Below are positions 6,222 to 15,194 of a stretch of 32,957 nt of DNA, in pieces (the stretch's first letter is position 1; every line of letters begins with the position of its first letter). The notes below the pieces were generated by a model, which saw nothing but the letters and a program-made list of their open reading frames with translations, was not told the origin of the DNA and ran no database searches. Position numbers and translations under genes: made by a program. Source of the DNA: an uncultured Verrucomicrobiota bacterium (GTDB lineage Bacteria; Verrucomicrobiota; Verrucomicrobiia; Limisphaerales; UBA9464); assembly GCA_903842505.1 (NCBI GenBank), contig CAIMMI010000294.1:1-32957 (forward strand), written 5' to 3'.

Positions 6222-9044
6222 ATGCAAGAGGAGTCCCGCACACCCGCGTCGACCCATGGCCGTTTGATCCCCCGGATCATCGCCGCCGCGGTCCTGGCAG
6301 TCTATCTGGTCACCGTGAGCCGTTGGGTCACCGTCCAGAGCCTCACCCTCGTGGCCCAGGTGGGCGGATGGGACGACAACCTCCCGGCCAATGCCCCGGT
6401 GCTGTACCTCCTGACGCGGCCGCTGGCGTTCCTGTCCGCCGGCATCCTTCCCCTCGCCGGCAACCTTTTCACTGTCCTGCTTGCAGCGGCCACCGTCTGG
6501 ACCCTGGCCCGGTGCGTGCAACTCCTACCCCAGGACCGAACCTACCCCCAGCGGATCCGGGGTTACGCCGACGGCCGCCCCCTCCACACGAAACTCTCGT
6601 GGGTTCCGCCGGTCCTCGGCTGCTCCCTCTTCAGCCTCCAACTCACCACCTGGGAACACGCCACCTCGCTGTCCGGCGAGATGCTCAACGCGCTCATTTT
6701 CGGCACTGCCGTCCGCGCCCTCCTGGAATTCCGCAACTCCGGCAATGCCCGCTGGCTCGACCTGATGGCCCTGCTCATCGGCGTCGGCATCACCAACAAC
6801 TGGGCCATGATCGGCTTCCTGCCGGCCTTCATCGCCGCCTTCTTCTGGATCGGTGGCTGGGAAATACTGAAGGCCCGCACCCTCCTCCGGTTGGCAGGCA
6901 TCGGTGCTGCCGGCCTGGTCCTTTACCTCGTCACGCCCCTCGTCGGCGCAGGCCGGGGCGGACTTCCCGAGGCCTTCCATTCTGCCCTCTGGGCCCTCCT
7001 CACCAGCCAGAAGGATTTCCTCTTCAACATTCCCAAGGGCCGCTTCCTGATGCTCGGCGCCGTCATGATCCTTCCGCTCGCCGCGGCCGGCATCCGGTGG
7101 GCCAGTCCCCGGGGCTCCGGATTCGAGCGGATGGCCACCTTCGCCGCACTGACCACCATCCAACTTGCCTGGCTCGGTGCCAACATCTGGATGGGTTTCG
7201 ACGGCCTCTTCAGCCCGCGGGCGCTCGTCTCCACCGACCCCGGCTATGGCGCCTTGCCCTTGCTCACCTTCCACTTCTGCGCAGCCCTTTCCATCGGTTA
7301 CATCGCCGGGTACTTCATCGTCCTGGGAACCATCACGCCCGACAAGCAATGGACCCGGGCGGATCTCGCCGGCGGGTTCATCCACAAGGCCCTGGCGTGG
7401 CTCGTGGTCGCCATTTCCGTCGGACTGCCCGCCGCCCTCGCCGTCCGCAACTGGAATCCCATCCAGATCCAGAATGGCCGGATCCTCTCGGACCTCGCCG
7501 AAAATCTGGTGGCTCCCCTGCCGAAGACACCGGCCGTGGTCGTGACCGACGACCTGCTCCTCCACGCCCTCGTCGATGCCCAGATCCGCCGCACCCCGAA
7601 TGCGCCGCACCACCTGCTCATCAACTCGCGCCGTGGCCCGGACGCCAGCTATCGCCGTCACCTTTACAAGACCCAAGGCGCCCAGTGGCCGGACCTGAAA
7701 CCGTTCGCCGAGGTCCAGGAGAACATTGGGGGCGCGTTCCTGGGCCTGCTCACCAAGGCCGCCCTGACGAAGAGCGCGTTCACGCTCAACCCCTCCACCA
7801 CCTTCCTCAACGAACCCAACTACCTCGTCCCCGCTGGGGCCATCTTCGCCTTCCGCACCTACGAAGCCGGGCAGGTCGTCACGCCACCCCTCTCCGCCAC
7901 CGACGCCGCCGCGACCGCCGCCTACTGGTCCGGCCAGAAGGACACCCTGGACCGCGTCGCCCTCGCCTCCGTCGACCGCAAGGCCATCGCTCCCCGTTAC
8001 GCCGCCGAGTTCTGGGCCCGTGCCGCCAACACCCAAGGCATCGCCTGCCAACGCGGCGGGCACCTCGACCTGGCCTCCCAGATCCTCGCCCTCGCCAAGA
8101 AACTCGACCCCGAGAACCCCAACGTCTCCGTCAACCTGGCCGTCAACGACCTGCTCCGGCGCCGCGCTCCCATCGACCCCTCGGTCCGCAAGCCGATCGA
8201 ATCGTTCGGCGTCTACATCATCGAACAGTTCGGCCCCATCGACGAACCCCGCTTCCTCGAACAACTCGGGAACGTCTGCCTGGAACTCGGCGATCCCCTC
8301 GTCCGCGCCGCCGCCAATGCCTTTGGCCGTGCCCGCGAACTCGATCCCCAAAGCCTGGAGGCCGCCATCGGCTACGCGCGGACCTGCGTTTCCGCCAACG
8401 AACCCAAGCTCGCCCTCGAAGCCCACACCATCGCCAAGGCCCTCGCCGCACAACGAAAGCCTTCGCTCTCGCAGTACAGCCACCTCACCCGCGTCGAGGC
8501 CAACATCCACATGCGGAACCAGGACTTCCCCGCCGCAGAACGCGCGCTGATCCGCGGCCTCCAGGAGTCGCCCGACGATGTCCCCATGATGGACCAACTT
8601 TCCTATACTTACCTGCAGACCGACAACGGTGCCAAGGCACTGCCCTTCGTCGACCGACTCCTCAAGGTCCGTCCGGACGACGAAGCCCTGCTGCAACGCC
8701 GCGGATACCTCCTTCTGCACCTCGGCAAGCTCGAGGAATCCATTTCCGTCTTCGACCAGATCCTCAGCCGCCATCCCGATGACGCCGGCGCACGCATGAA
8801 CCGCGCCACCGCCCACCTCGCGGCCAACCGCCCCGAGAAGGCCGCCGACGACTTCAAGGCGATCCTTCGCGAGACTCCCAAGGCCGTCGATGCCCTCGTT
8901 GGACTCTCGGAAGCTTCCGCCCGCAGCAAGGACAAGAACGGGGCCATCCGCCACCTCAACGAGGCCATCGCAACGCTTCCGTCCGGCACCACCCTTCACT
9001 CCAACCTCACCGCCCGAGTCGCCGCCCTCAAGGCCGCTCCATGA
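6222..9044 (+). CDS. Polytopic membrane protein with C-terminal TPR repeats (DUF2723-like)
   Basis: A 940-residue protein in two parts. Residues about 14-430 hold many hydrophobic helices (for example RIIAAAVLAVYLVTV, NLFTVLLAAATVWTL, ALLIGVGITNNWAMIGFLPA, FHFCAALSIGYIAGYFIVLG). The order and loop motifs resemble the DUF2723 group of GT-C-like membrane proteins, which often carry TPR tails. Residues about 590-935 are a run of tetratricopeptide repeats (such as ALQRRGYLLLHLGKLEESI and RMNRATAHLAANRPEKAADD). GT-C proteins usually transfer lipid-linked sugars, so a role in glycan assembly or protein glycosylation is an inference. The start at 6222 (MQEESRTP) excludes a proline-rich upstream extension. 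Its stop overlaps the ATG of the glycosyltransferase gene (ATGA at 9041-9044), implying translational coupling. Confidence 0.75.
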   Translation: MQEESRTPASTHGRLIPRIIAAAVLAVYLVTVSRWVTVQSLTLVAQVGGWDDNLPANAPVLYLLTRPLAFLSAGILPLAGNLFTVLLAAATVWTLARCVQLLPQDRTYPQRIRGYADGRPLHTKLSWVPPVLGCSLFSLQLTTWEHATSLSGEMLNALIFGTAVRALLEFRNSGNARWLDLMALLIGVGITNNWAMIGFLPAFIAAFFWIGGWEILKARTLLRLAGIGAAGLVLYLVTPLVGAGRGGLPEAFHSALWALLTSQKDFLFNIPKGRFLMLGAVMILPLAAAGIRWASPRGSGFERMATFAALTTIQLAWLGANIWMGFDGLFSPRALVSTDPGYGALPLLTFHFCAALSIGYIAGYFIVLGTITPDKQWTRADLAGGFIHKALAWLVVAISVGLPAALAVRNWNPIQIQNGRILSDLAENLVAPLPKTPAVVVTDDLLLHALVDAQIRRTPNAPHHLLINSRRGPDASYRRHLYKTQGAQWPDLKPFAEVQENIGGAFLGLLTKAALTKSAFTLNPSTTFLNEPNYLVPAGAIFAFRTYEAGQVVTPPLSATDAAATAAYWSGQKDTLDRVALASVDRKAIAPRYAAEFWARAANTQGIACQRGGHLDLASQILALAKKLDPENPNVSVNLAVNDLLRRRAPIDPSVRKPIESFGVYIIEQFGPIDEPRFLEQLGNVCLELGDPLVRAAANAFGRARELDPQSLEAAIGYARTCVSANEPKLALEAHTIAKALAAQRKPSLSQYSHLTRVEANIHMRNQDFPAAERALIRGLQESPDDVPMMDQLSYTYLQTDNGAKALPFVDRLLKVRPDDEALLQRRGYLLLHLGKLEESISVFDQILSRHPDDAGARMNRATAHLAANRPEKAADDFKAILRETPKAVDALVGLSEASARSKDKNGAIRHLNEAIATLPSGTTLHSNLTARVAALKAAP

Positions 9045-10237
9045 TCCAACCGGACGCCACCCGCCGCTGGCGCATCCACCACGTCATCACGCGCCTGATC
9101 GTCGGTGGCGCCCAGGAAAACACGATCGCCTCGGTCCTCGGCCTCCGGCAACGCCCGGACTTCGACGTACGCCTCCTGTCCGGCCCCACCACCGGCGCTG
9201 AAGGCTCCCTGGAACACCTGTTCAACGAACACCCGGGCGCACTGACCCTCCTCCCACACCTCATCCGAGCGGTCCGTCCCTGGACCGACTGGCTCGCTTA
9301 CCGCGACCTCGTCCGCTCCTTCCGTCGGGACCGTCCGCACCTCGTCCACACCCACTCGGGCAAGGCCGGCGTCCTCGGAAGGCTTGCCGCCCGGAAGGCC
9401 GGCGTCCCGGTCATCCTCCACACCGTCCACGGCCCGTCCTTCGGGCCGTTCCAGGGCCCCGCCGCCAACGCCCTCTTCACCCGGGCCGAGCGCATCGCGG
9501 CCCGCGTCACCGACCACTTCGTCGTCGTCGCCAACGCCATGACCCGGCAATACGTCGCCGCCGGCGTCGCCCCCGAATCCCACTTCACCCGCATCTTCAG
9601 CGGATTCGACCTCAACCCATTCCTCAACGCCCAACCCGATCCTGTCCTCGCAGCGCACCTCGGCATCCAACCCGGCGACTTCGTCATCGGAAAAATCGCC
9701 CGCCTCTTCGAACTCAAGGGACACGACGACCTCTTTCTCGCCGCCCCGGAACTCGTCCGCCGCATCCCGAACCTGAAGATCCTGCTCGTCGGCGACGGGC
9801 CCTGGCGTCAGCGCTTCGAAGCCCTCGCCGCCCAACCCGACCTGGCCGGCCGGATCCTCTTTGCCGGCCTTGTGCCCCCTTCCGCCGTTCCGGCGCATCT
9901 CGCCCTGATGGACGTCCTCGTCCACCTCTCGCGTCGCGAAGGCCTGGCCCGGGTCCTTCCCCAGGCCCTCGCCGCCGGCAAGCCCATCATCGCCTACGAC
10001 TGCGACGGCGCCTCTGAAGTCTGCCTGAACAACGAAACCGGTTACCTGCTTGCCCCGGACGACCTCAACGGCCTCGTCAACCGGATCGGCCAACTCGCCG
10101 ATGCCCCTGAGATCGGCCAGCACCTCGCAGAAACCGGCCGGGCCTTTGTCCGCCAACGTTTCCCCACGGAGCGGATGGTCGATGACCTCGACCTCCTGTG
10201 CCGCGACTGGATCCGCCGCAAGAATCTGACCGCCTGA
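9041..10237 (+). CDS. GT4-family glycosyltransferase (GT-B fold)
   Basis: A 398-residue glycosyltransferase. The N-terminal domain has the acceptor-side loop LIVGGAQENT (about residues 19-28) and PHLVHTHSGKAGVLGRLAARKAG. The C-terminal domain has the nucleotide-sugar part: GDFVIGKIARLFELKGHDDL, LKILLVGDGPWRQRFE and SRREGLARVLPQALAAGKPI. The GT4 E-x7-E motif begins at E300, but its second glutamate is replaced by Q308, a variation seen in some related enzymes. It likely transfers a sugar from a nucleotide donor to a lipid-linked or cell-surface glycan at the inner membrane. The ATG overlaps the stop of the TPR membrane protein by 4 bp, so both are probably made together in one pathway. Donor and acceptor are not predictable. 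Confidence 0.9.
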   Translation: MIQPDATRRWRIHHVITRLIVGGAQENTIASVLGLRQRPDFDVRLLSGPTTGAEGSLEHLFNEHPGALTLLPHLIRAVRPWTDWLAYRDLVRSFRRDRPHLVHTHSGKAGVLGRLAARKAGVPVILHTVHGPSFGPFQGPAANALFTRAERIAARVTDHFVVVANAMTRQYVAAGVAPESHFTRIFSGFDLNPFLNAQPDPVLAAHLGIQPGDFVIGKIARLFELKGHDDLFLAAPELVRRIPNLKILLVGDGPWRQRFEALAAQPDLAGRILFAGLVPPSAVPAHLALMDVLVHLSRREGLARVLPQALAAGKPIIAYDCDGASEVCLNNETGYLLAPDDLNGLVNRIGQLADAPEIGQHLAETGRAFVRQRFPTERMVDDLDLLCRDWIRRKNLTA

Positions 10238-10267
10238 GCCATGATCCGGGGCGCATCGGAAGACTGC

Positions 10268-10326
10268 GGCTTGAAACTTGAATCTGAAAACTTCGAACTC
10301 TGGATCGGCTGGACGTCTCGCCCCAC
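10268..10326 (+). repeat. Dispersed intergenic element, copy B (59 bp)
   Basis: It starts GGCTTGAAACTTGAATCT and ends GTCTCGCCCCACC. The first 39 bp are identical to copy A (3253-3291). The whole length aligns to the reverse complement of 15129-15186 with a few mismatches and one gap. The remainder of the 10238-10414 gap has no gene. Confidence 0.85.
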
Positions 10327-10414
10327 CAGCGGGGCAGTTCGCCCCACGTTCGGCGCGCCTCACCCCACAGGATCCGCGTAGAACCCGGAAACGCTCTAGA
10401 ACGGCGTTGTTCCC

Positions 10415-11515
10415 ATGACTCGATCCTATTCCACCATTCCGGGCCGTGCCCTTGTTGCCGGCATCATCGCCTTGGCCACCAGCCAGGGAGACATCCTCGC
10501 CCAGGGTTGCGTCGCCGTCCGCGGCGCCGGCAACTGCGCCGCCAATCCAGCCGGCATGACCAACATGCTCGATTCAAAGTGGTTCGCCTCCGTCTCCTAC
10601 CGGTGGCTCCACTCGGATCGGCACTTCGTCGGCGATGTCGAGCAGACCCGGCGCCACGAGATCGGAAACCAGGTCGTCAATGACTCCCACTTCATCGACC
10701 TCGGACTCAGCTACTCCTTCACCCCCCGCTACTCGGCCAGCCTGGCGCTGCCGTTCGTCCACCACGACCGCTCTTCCTGGTACGAACACACCCGCACGAA
10801 CCGTCACCACAGCCAGTCCGGCGGCCTCGGCGACGCGCGACTCACCTTCAGCACCTGGATCCTCGACCCCGCCAAACTCCCCAGCGGCAACCTCCAGGTC
10901 GGCCTGGGCGTCAAGGCTCCCACCGGCGATTACTCGGCCACCGACACCTTCAACACCGTCAACGGCCCCGTCATTGGCTACGTTGACCAGTCGATCCAAC
11001 CCGGTGATGGCGGCTGGGGAATGACCCTGGAACTGAACGGATACCAGACCATCACCCATGGCCTGTATGCCTACGGCCAAGCCTTCTATCTCGCCAATCC
11101 CCGCGACGTGAACGGCACGCCCACCAAGTCTGGCAACTCCCGCGGCAACCCCTACGAACAGATCACCTCGGTTCCCGACCAATACCTGGTCCGCGGCGGC
11201 CTCGGCTACGCCATCCCCTGGGTCAAGAATCTCACCCTGACGCTCGGCGGCCGGATCGAAGGCGTCCCCGTCGAGGACCTCATCGGAAGCGAGAACGGAT
11301 TCCGCCGCCCCGGATTCTCGGTCGCCATCGAACCCGGCATCTCCTGGATGCCCGGCCACTGGACCTTCTCGCTCTCGACTCCCGTCATGCTCTACGCCAA
11401 CCGCCAGCGCAGTGTCGCCGACGAACGCTGGACCAATGACACCGGAGTGTTCCGCCATGGCGACGCTGCCTTCGCCAGCTTCCTGATCTCATTCAGCGCC
11501 TCGCGCACGTTCTGA
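10415..11515 (+). CDS. Predicted outer-membrane beta-barrel protein
   Basis: A 366-residue protein with an N-terminal signal peptide (hydrophobic ALVAGIIALATSQGDILAQG) followed by alternating short amphipathic strands typical of a beta-barrel, such as WFASVSYRWLHSD, FIDLGLSYSFTPRYSASLALPF and LQVGLGVKAPTGDYS. It ends in FLISFSASRTF, with a terminal phenylalanine like the BAM recognition signal. The pattern of extended strands and aromatic girdles suggests a transporter or porin-like protein of the type often annotated as involved in the MetA pathway of phenol degradation, but I cannot assign a ligand. The ATG has no clear Shine-Dalgarno sequence. It stands alone, with a hairpin 35 bp after the stop. 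Confidence 0.65.
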   Translation: MTRSYSTIPGRALVAGIIALATSQGDILAQGCVAVRGAGNCAANPAGMTNMLDSKWFASVSYRWLHSDRHFVGDVEQTRRHEIGNQVVNDSHFIDLGLSYSFTPRYSASLALPFVHHDRSSWYEHTRTNRHHSQSGGLGDARLTFSTWILDPAKLPSGNLQVGLGVKAPTGDYSATDTFNTVNGPVIGYVDQSIQPGDGGWGMTLELNGYQTITHGLYAYGQAFYLANPRDVNGTPTKSGNSRGNPYEQITSVPDQYLVRGGLGYAIPWVKNLTLTLGGRIEGVPVEDLIGSENGFRRPGFSVAIEPGISWMPGHWTFSLSTPVMLYANRQRSVADERWTNDTGVFRHGDAAFASFLISFSASRTF

Positions 11516-11550
11516 GACCCAGGCCACCTTCTTCCACTCCTGAGCAAAGC

Positions 11551-11582
11551 ACGGCCGTCGGGGATTTCTCCCCGGCGGCCGT
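11551..11582 (+). terminator. Strong hairpin after the beta-barrel gene
   Basis: ACGGCCGTCGGGG (11551-11563) pairs with CCCCGGCGGCCGT (11570-11582) with one mismatch around a 6-nt loop. Only a short T run follows (CTGTTT), so it is a probable but not textbook intrinsic terminator. Confidence 0.6.
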
Positions 11583-11745
11583 CGCTGTTTGGGCGGCGTC
11601 CACTTCGTCCCTGAACCCAAATCAGCATTTGATCTGACCCACCCGATTTTGCTACCCCCTCAAGACCCTTGGGAGGGGGCAACACCCCATAAGTTCCCTC
11701 CTATCAGCAAGTAAGTACGAAATTAAGTAGGCAAGCACCCCTCAG
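11583..11745 (+). promoter_or_regulatory. AT-richer leader upstream of the secreted protease
   Basis: This stretch is clearly lower in GC than its surroundings near its end (AGTAAGTACGAAATTAAGTA around 11710-11730). It also has an imperfect hairpin formed by CCCCCTC-AAG and CTTGGGAGGGGG (about 11653-11678). It probably holds the promoter of the gene at 11746, but I cannot place reliable -35 and -10 boxes. Confidence 0.25.
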
Positions 11746-14013
11746 ATGAAGACTCATTCACTCAGTGGATGGTGTGCGCTCTTGTCTTGCATGGTGCTCC
11801 TCGCCATGCCGGCTCGTGCCACGCGGGTCGTCGGTCCTGAAGCTGGAAACTTCCCAAAACTCCGCCTGAAGCGCGTCCAGCGCGGGCAGGATGCCATCGG
11901 CGCACTGGGCACCCAACTTCCCCGCGTCGCCGGGGCTTACGGCCTCCAGCCTCACGAACTCCGACTCAAGCTCTCCGTCGATCCAAGCATCGCCCTCGAT
12001 CAGGAAGGCCGACTCCTCTTCACCTGCGAAGGACCCGTCGCCGCCACCACCGCCCCCAAGCTCAGCAATCGCATCCTGGCAGCACCCATTGCTGACACCT
12101 TTTTGCTCCACAGCCGTCCCGGCGCCACCAAGGTCATCTACCTCGACTTCGATGGCCACACCACCACGGCCACCCCGTGGAACTCCGGCTTTACCCTCGG
12201 TACGGACATCAACACCCCAGTCTTCAGCACGGACGCTGACCCCGTCCTCTCCGATGCAGAACTGGCTGTGATCCAGAGCATCTGGCAACGCGTCGCCGAG
12301 GATTACGCTCCATTCGACGTCGACGTCACCACCGAGGACCCCGGGGCCGAAGCCCTCCGCCGCACCGCGGCCACCGACGCCAGCTATGGCGTCCGGATCT
12401 GCATCGGTGGCAGTTCCCTCGACTGGTACGGATCCGGCGTCGGCGGCGTCGCCTACGTTGGATCCTTCACCTGGAACACCGACTCACCGGCCTTCGTCTT
12501 CCCGACCCAACTCGGCGCTGGCAATGACAAGTACGTCGCCGAAGCCGCCAGCCACGAAGCCGGCCACACCCTCGGACTCTCCCACGACGGAACCCTCGCC
12601 ACCGCCACCACCGCCGCGACCGCCTACTATACGGGTCACGGCACCGGCGTAACCGGATGGGCTCCCATCATGGGCGTCGGCTACTACAAGTCCGTCACCC
12701 AGTGGAGCAAAGGCGAGTACGCCAATGCCAACAACACCGAGGATGACCTCGCCATCATCAACTCGTACCTCGGCTTCCGCGCCGACGACCATGGCGACAA
12801 TGCCGCCACGGCCACCTACCAACCCGCCGGCCCCTCGTTCACCAGCGCCGGGATCATCTCCCAGGCCTCGGACGTCGACGTGTTCGCCTTCACGACCCGC
12901 GCGGGCCCGGTAACCCTCGCGATCAACCCGGACGACCGCTCCCCCAACCTCGACGTCTCCCTGGAACTGCGGAACGCGGCCGGAACCCTGCTCTTCAGTT
13001 CCACCCCCACCAACACCGTCTCCGCCTCGCTGTCCAACAACCTCGCCGCCGGCACCTACTTTGTTCATGTCCGCGGCGCCGCCCTCGGCACCCCCTCCAC
13101 CGGCTATTCCACCTACGGTTCCGCCGGAAGCTACGTCCTCTCGGGGACCGTCGTGGATCCTTTCGGCACCGTGGCCCCGGTCTCCGTCATCTCGGCAACG
13201 CCGACCACGGGTTCCACACCCCTGATCGTTTCCTTCAACGGCACCGGCTCCTTCGACCCGGACGGCTCCATCGTCCGCTACGCCTGGAATTTCGGGGACA
13301 ATACGACCGGTGCGGGCCCGACGATCTCGAAGACCTACAATGTCATCGGCAATTACACCGCCGCACTGACCGTAACGGATGACTCCGGCCTCACCGCCAC
13401 CACCTCGGTTCCCATCCAGGTGGTCGCCCCCAACCTCCCACCGATCGCTGTCCTCTCGACGAGTGCCACGACCGGCTTTACCCCGCTCGCCATCTCCTTC
13501 AGCGGTGCCAGTTCCTCGGATCCGGACGGAACGATCGCTTCCTATGCCTGGACCTTCGGGGATGGCACCACCAGCGCGGCCGCCACGGTCTCCAAGACCT
13601 ACAGCGCCGCCGGAACCTACAACGTCACGCTGACGGTCACCGACAACCGGGGTGCCAAGACTTCGAGGTCCACCACCATCATCGTCACCACGAATCCGGC
13701 GACCGTTGTCCGGGTCGGCTCGATCGTTCTGAGCCGGTCGACCACGACCCGCGGCACCACGGTCAGCGCCACCGTTCGGGTCACCAACCTCAATGGCACT
13801 CCGGTCTCCAACGTTTCCGTCAACGGCCGCTGGAGCGGCCTCGTGACTGGAACGGTTTCCGGCGTCACCAGCACGGCCGGCACGATCACCCTGACTTCTC
13901 CGCGGTTCACAACGACGGGTATCGTCACCTTCTCGATCGCTGGACTCAGCCGCACGGGCTACACGTACGACGCTACCAAGAACATTATTTCCAGCGCCTC
14001 CCTCACCCGGTAG
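11746..14013 (+). CDS. Secreted metzincin-type zinc metalloprotease with PPC and two PKD domains
   Basis: A 755-residue protein. A signal peptide (MKTHSLSGWCALLSCMVLL, cleavage near ARA) precedes a propeptide-like region and a catalytic domain. The zinc motif HEAGHTLGLSH (H270, E271, H274, H280) is the long H-E-x-x-H-x-x-G-x-x-H form of metzincins. M309 in APIMGVGYY is a likely Met-turn. A bacterial pre-peptidase C-terminal domain spans about 347-470 (DDHGDNAAT... DVDVFAF). Two PKD domains follow at about 477-560 and 563-649; each has SxDPDG and a WxFGDxTT-like core. The last 100 residues form an Ig/Fn3-like beta domain ending SSASLTR, with no sorting motif. It probably degrades extracellular protein. 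Family placement (reprolysin-like, M12-type) is inferred. It stands alone between a hairpin and the convergent lipid kinase. Confidence 0.85.
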   Translation: MKTHSLSGWCALLSCMVLLAMPARATRVVGPEAGNFPKLRLKRVQRGQDAIGALGTQLPRVAGAYGLQPHELRLKLSVDPSIALDQEGRLLFTCEGPVAATTAPKLSNRILAAPIADTFLLHSRPGATKVIYLDFDGHTTTATPWNSGFTLGTDINTPVFSTDADPVLSDAELAVIQSIWQRVAEDYAPFDVDVTTEDPGAEALRRTAATDASYGVRICIGGSSLDWYGSGVGGVAYVGSFTWNTDSPAFVFPTQLGAGNDKYVAEAASHEAGHTLGLSHDGTLATATTAATAYYTGHGTGVTGWAPIMGVGYYKSVTQWSKGEYANANNTEDDLAIINSYLGFRADDHGDNAATATYQPAGPSFTSAGIISQASDVDVFAFTTRAGPVTLAINPDDRSPNLDVSLELRNAAGTLLFSSTPTNTVSASLSNNLAAGTYFVHVRGAALGTPSTGYSTYGSAGSYVLSGTVVDPFGTVAPVSVISATPTTGSTPLIVSFNGTGSFDPDGSIVRYAWNFGDNTTGAGPTISKTYNVIGNYTAALTVTDDSGLTATTSVPIQVVAPNLPPIAVLSTSATTGFTPLAISFSGASSSDPDGTIASYAWTFGDGTTSAAATVSKTYSAAGTYNVTLTVTDNRGAKTSRSTTIIVTTNPATVVRVGSIVLSRSTTTRGTTVSATVRVTNLNGTPVSNVSVNGRWSGLVTGTVSGVTSTAGTITLTSPRFTTTGIVTFSIAGLSRTGYTYDATKNIISSASLTR

Positions 14014-14042
14014 CGGCCAGGTGCAATCCGGCAAAGCCCAGC

Positions 14043-14072
14043 CCTGACGGCGCAGCTCACTTCGCCGTCAGG
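14043..14072. terminator. Bidirectional hairpin between convergent genes
   Basis: CCTGACGGCG (14043-14052) and CGCCGTCAGG (14063-14072) are perfectly complementary around a 10-nt loop. The structure lies between the protease stop and the end of the convergent lipid kinase and overlaps the last codons of the latter. No T-tract is present on either side. Confidence 0.45.
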
Positions 14073-15010
14073 ACCGGCACCGCCCGGTGCAGCACCCGGA
14101 CCTGCATCGGGGTCTCCCCCACAACGTCCCCATCCAAAGCCACCGCCTGCGGGACGTCGGATTCCACCGCCATCCAACCCGAGCGGAAGTAGTCCACCCG
14201 CGGATGCCGGATGTGCGTGCCCTGGGTCAACCGGATGAACTGCCGGGCAATCGCGACCTTCCCCAAGGCGCGGATCAGGCTCACTTCCAGGAGCCCATCC
14301 GTCAGGTCCGCGTCCGGAGCAATCCGCATCCCCCCACCCCCGGCATGCGGGGCATTGGCGGCCAGCGCGACGACCAGTGACTCCTCGCACAAAGCCTTTT
14401 CCGTCCTCACCCGCAGCCCCACCGGTTGCCAATTCGCCAACGCACGGAAAAAGCCGACCGAATAACTCAACTGCGGCCCGAACCACCGCTTCACCGTCGG
14501 CGTCGTGTACCGCAGGATGTCGCTCGCGAAACCCACCGCCGCGAACAGGAATCCGTGCCGGACGATCTCTCGTCCGTCCTTCCAGCACCGGACCTCCAGG
14601 ACATCCATCCGCCTCGATCCCGTTCCTTCGGCTTCGCCCGTTCGTCCCAACCCTTCCAGGGCCCGGAACAAGTCTTCCTCCCGGAACAAACCCACGTGCC
14701 GCGCCACGTCATTTCCTGTCCCGAAGGACACGGGCGCCACGCCCCGCACCCGCCCACCACCCGCCGTCAGGAATCCTCCCACTACCTCGCAAAACGTCCC
14801 GTCCCCACCCACCGCCAGCAACACGTCGGACTCCGCCGCCAACTCCCGTCCCAACTCGATCCCTCCACCCGGCCCCGCCGTCGGCTCAACCCGCAATCGA
14901 TGGCCCGCCGCAACCAACCGTTCCGTGAACTGACTCAGGCGGGCCGACTGATCCCGACCGGCCTTCGCCTTCGGGTTGACGACCACGCCCAGTGAAAGGG
15001 ATTTCGACAT
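14057..15010 (-). CDS. Diacylglycerol kinase family lipid kinase (YegS/BmrU-like)
   Basis: A 317-residue protein with the DAGK catalytic domain fold. VVNPKAKAG (residues 10-18) is the N-terminal nucleotide-binding strand. VGGDGTFCEVVGG contains the GGDGT signature (68-72), and FGTGNDVAR (96-104) is the second conserved motif. The C-terminal beta-sandwich ends with VALDGDVVGETP, the conserved D-G-E/D-like motif. Members phosphorylate diacylglycerol, other lipids or sphingoid bases using ATP at the membrane face; the substrate here is unknown. The start at 15010 (MSKSLSLGVVVNP) has CGGAG at a suitable distance. The longer frame to 15124 runs into repeats. It is divergent from the YdcH gene across a 414-bp repeat-rich spacer. 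Confidence 0.9.
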   Translation of the reverse strand: MSKSLSLGVVVNPKAKAGRDQSARLSQFTERLVAAGHRLRVEPTAGPGGGIELGRELAAESDVLLAVGGDGTFCEVVGGFLTAGGGRVRGVAPVSFGTGNDVARHVGLFREEDLFRALEGLGRTGEAEGTGSRRMDVLEVRCWKDGREIVRHGFLFAAVGFASDILRYTTPTVKRWFGPQLSYSVGFFRALANWQPVGLRVRTEKALCEESLVVALAANAPHAGGGGMRIAPDADLTDGLLEVSLIRALGKVAIARQFIRLTQGTHIRHPRVDYFRSGWMAVESDVPQAVALDGDVVGETPMQVRVLHRAVPVLTAK

Positions 15011-15062
15011 AGCTGGCTCCGTGTCAGCCCCTACGAAGTCACGATGCGGATGGAAGGGGAAG

Positions 15063-15111
15063 TCTTGAAACCCGAAACCCCGCAGCGTCTCGCGATGACC
15101 CTCGCCCCACC
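15063..15111 (+). repeat. Degenerate copy of the dispersed element
   Basis: It starts TCTTGAAAC and ends GCGTCTCGCG plus CTCGCCCCACC. The same layout, with a close match in the right half, recurs at 15210-15257. It overlaps the region just upstream of the lipid kinase gene. Confidence 0.6.
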
Positions 15112-15139
15112 TCACGCTCAGCAAGTTGGGTGGGGCGAG
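15101..15139. repeat. 11-bp perfect inverted repeat, CTCGCCCCACC
   Basis: CTCGCCCCACC at 15101-15111 pairs with GGTGGGGCGAG at 15129-15139 across a 17-nt loop. The two arms are the ends of two oppositely oriented copies of the dispersed element, so the hairpin is a product of repeat arrangement. It could also act as a structured leader or terminator. Confidence 0.7.
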
Positions 15140-15186
15140 ACTCGAGCCGGTCCGGAGTTCGAAGTTTTCAGATTCAAGTTTGAAGC
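15129..15186 (-). repeat. Dispersed intergenic element, copy C (inverted)
   Basis: On the minus strand it begins near CTTCAAACTTGAATCT and ends GTCTCGCCCCACC. It matches copy B (10268-10326) closely along its length and copy A in its left half. Confidence 0.85.
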
Positions 15187-15194
15187 GGCCGCCG

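Noticed and set aside
6525-8999. Long minus-strand open frame of 824 codons opposite the TPR membrane protein
   Set aside because: It is antisense to a well-supported gene. Its translation is glycine/glutamate/valine-rich and low complexity, as expected for the reverse strand of a high-GC gene.
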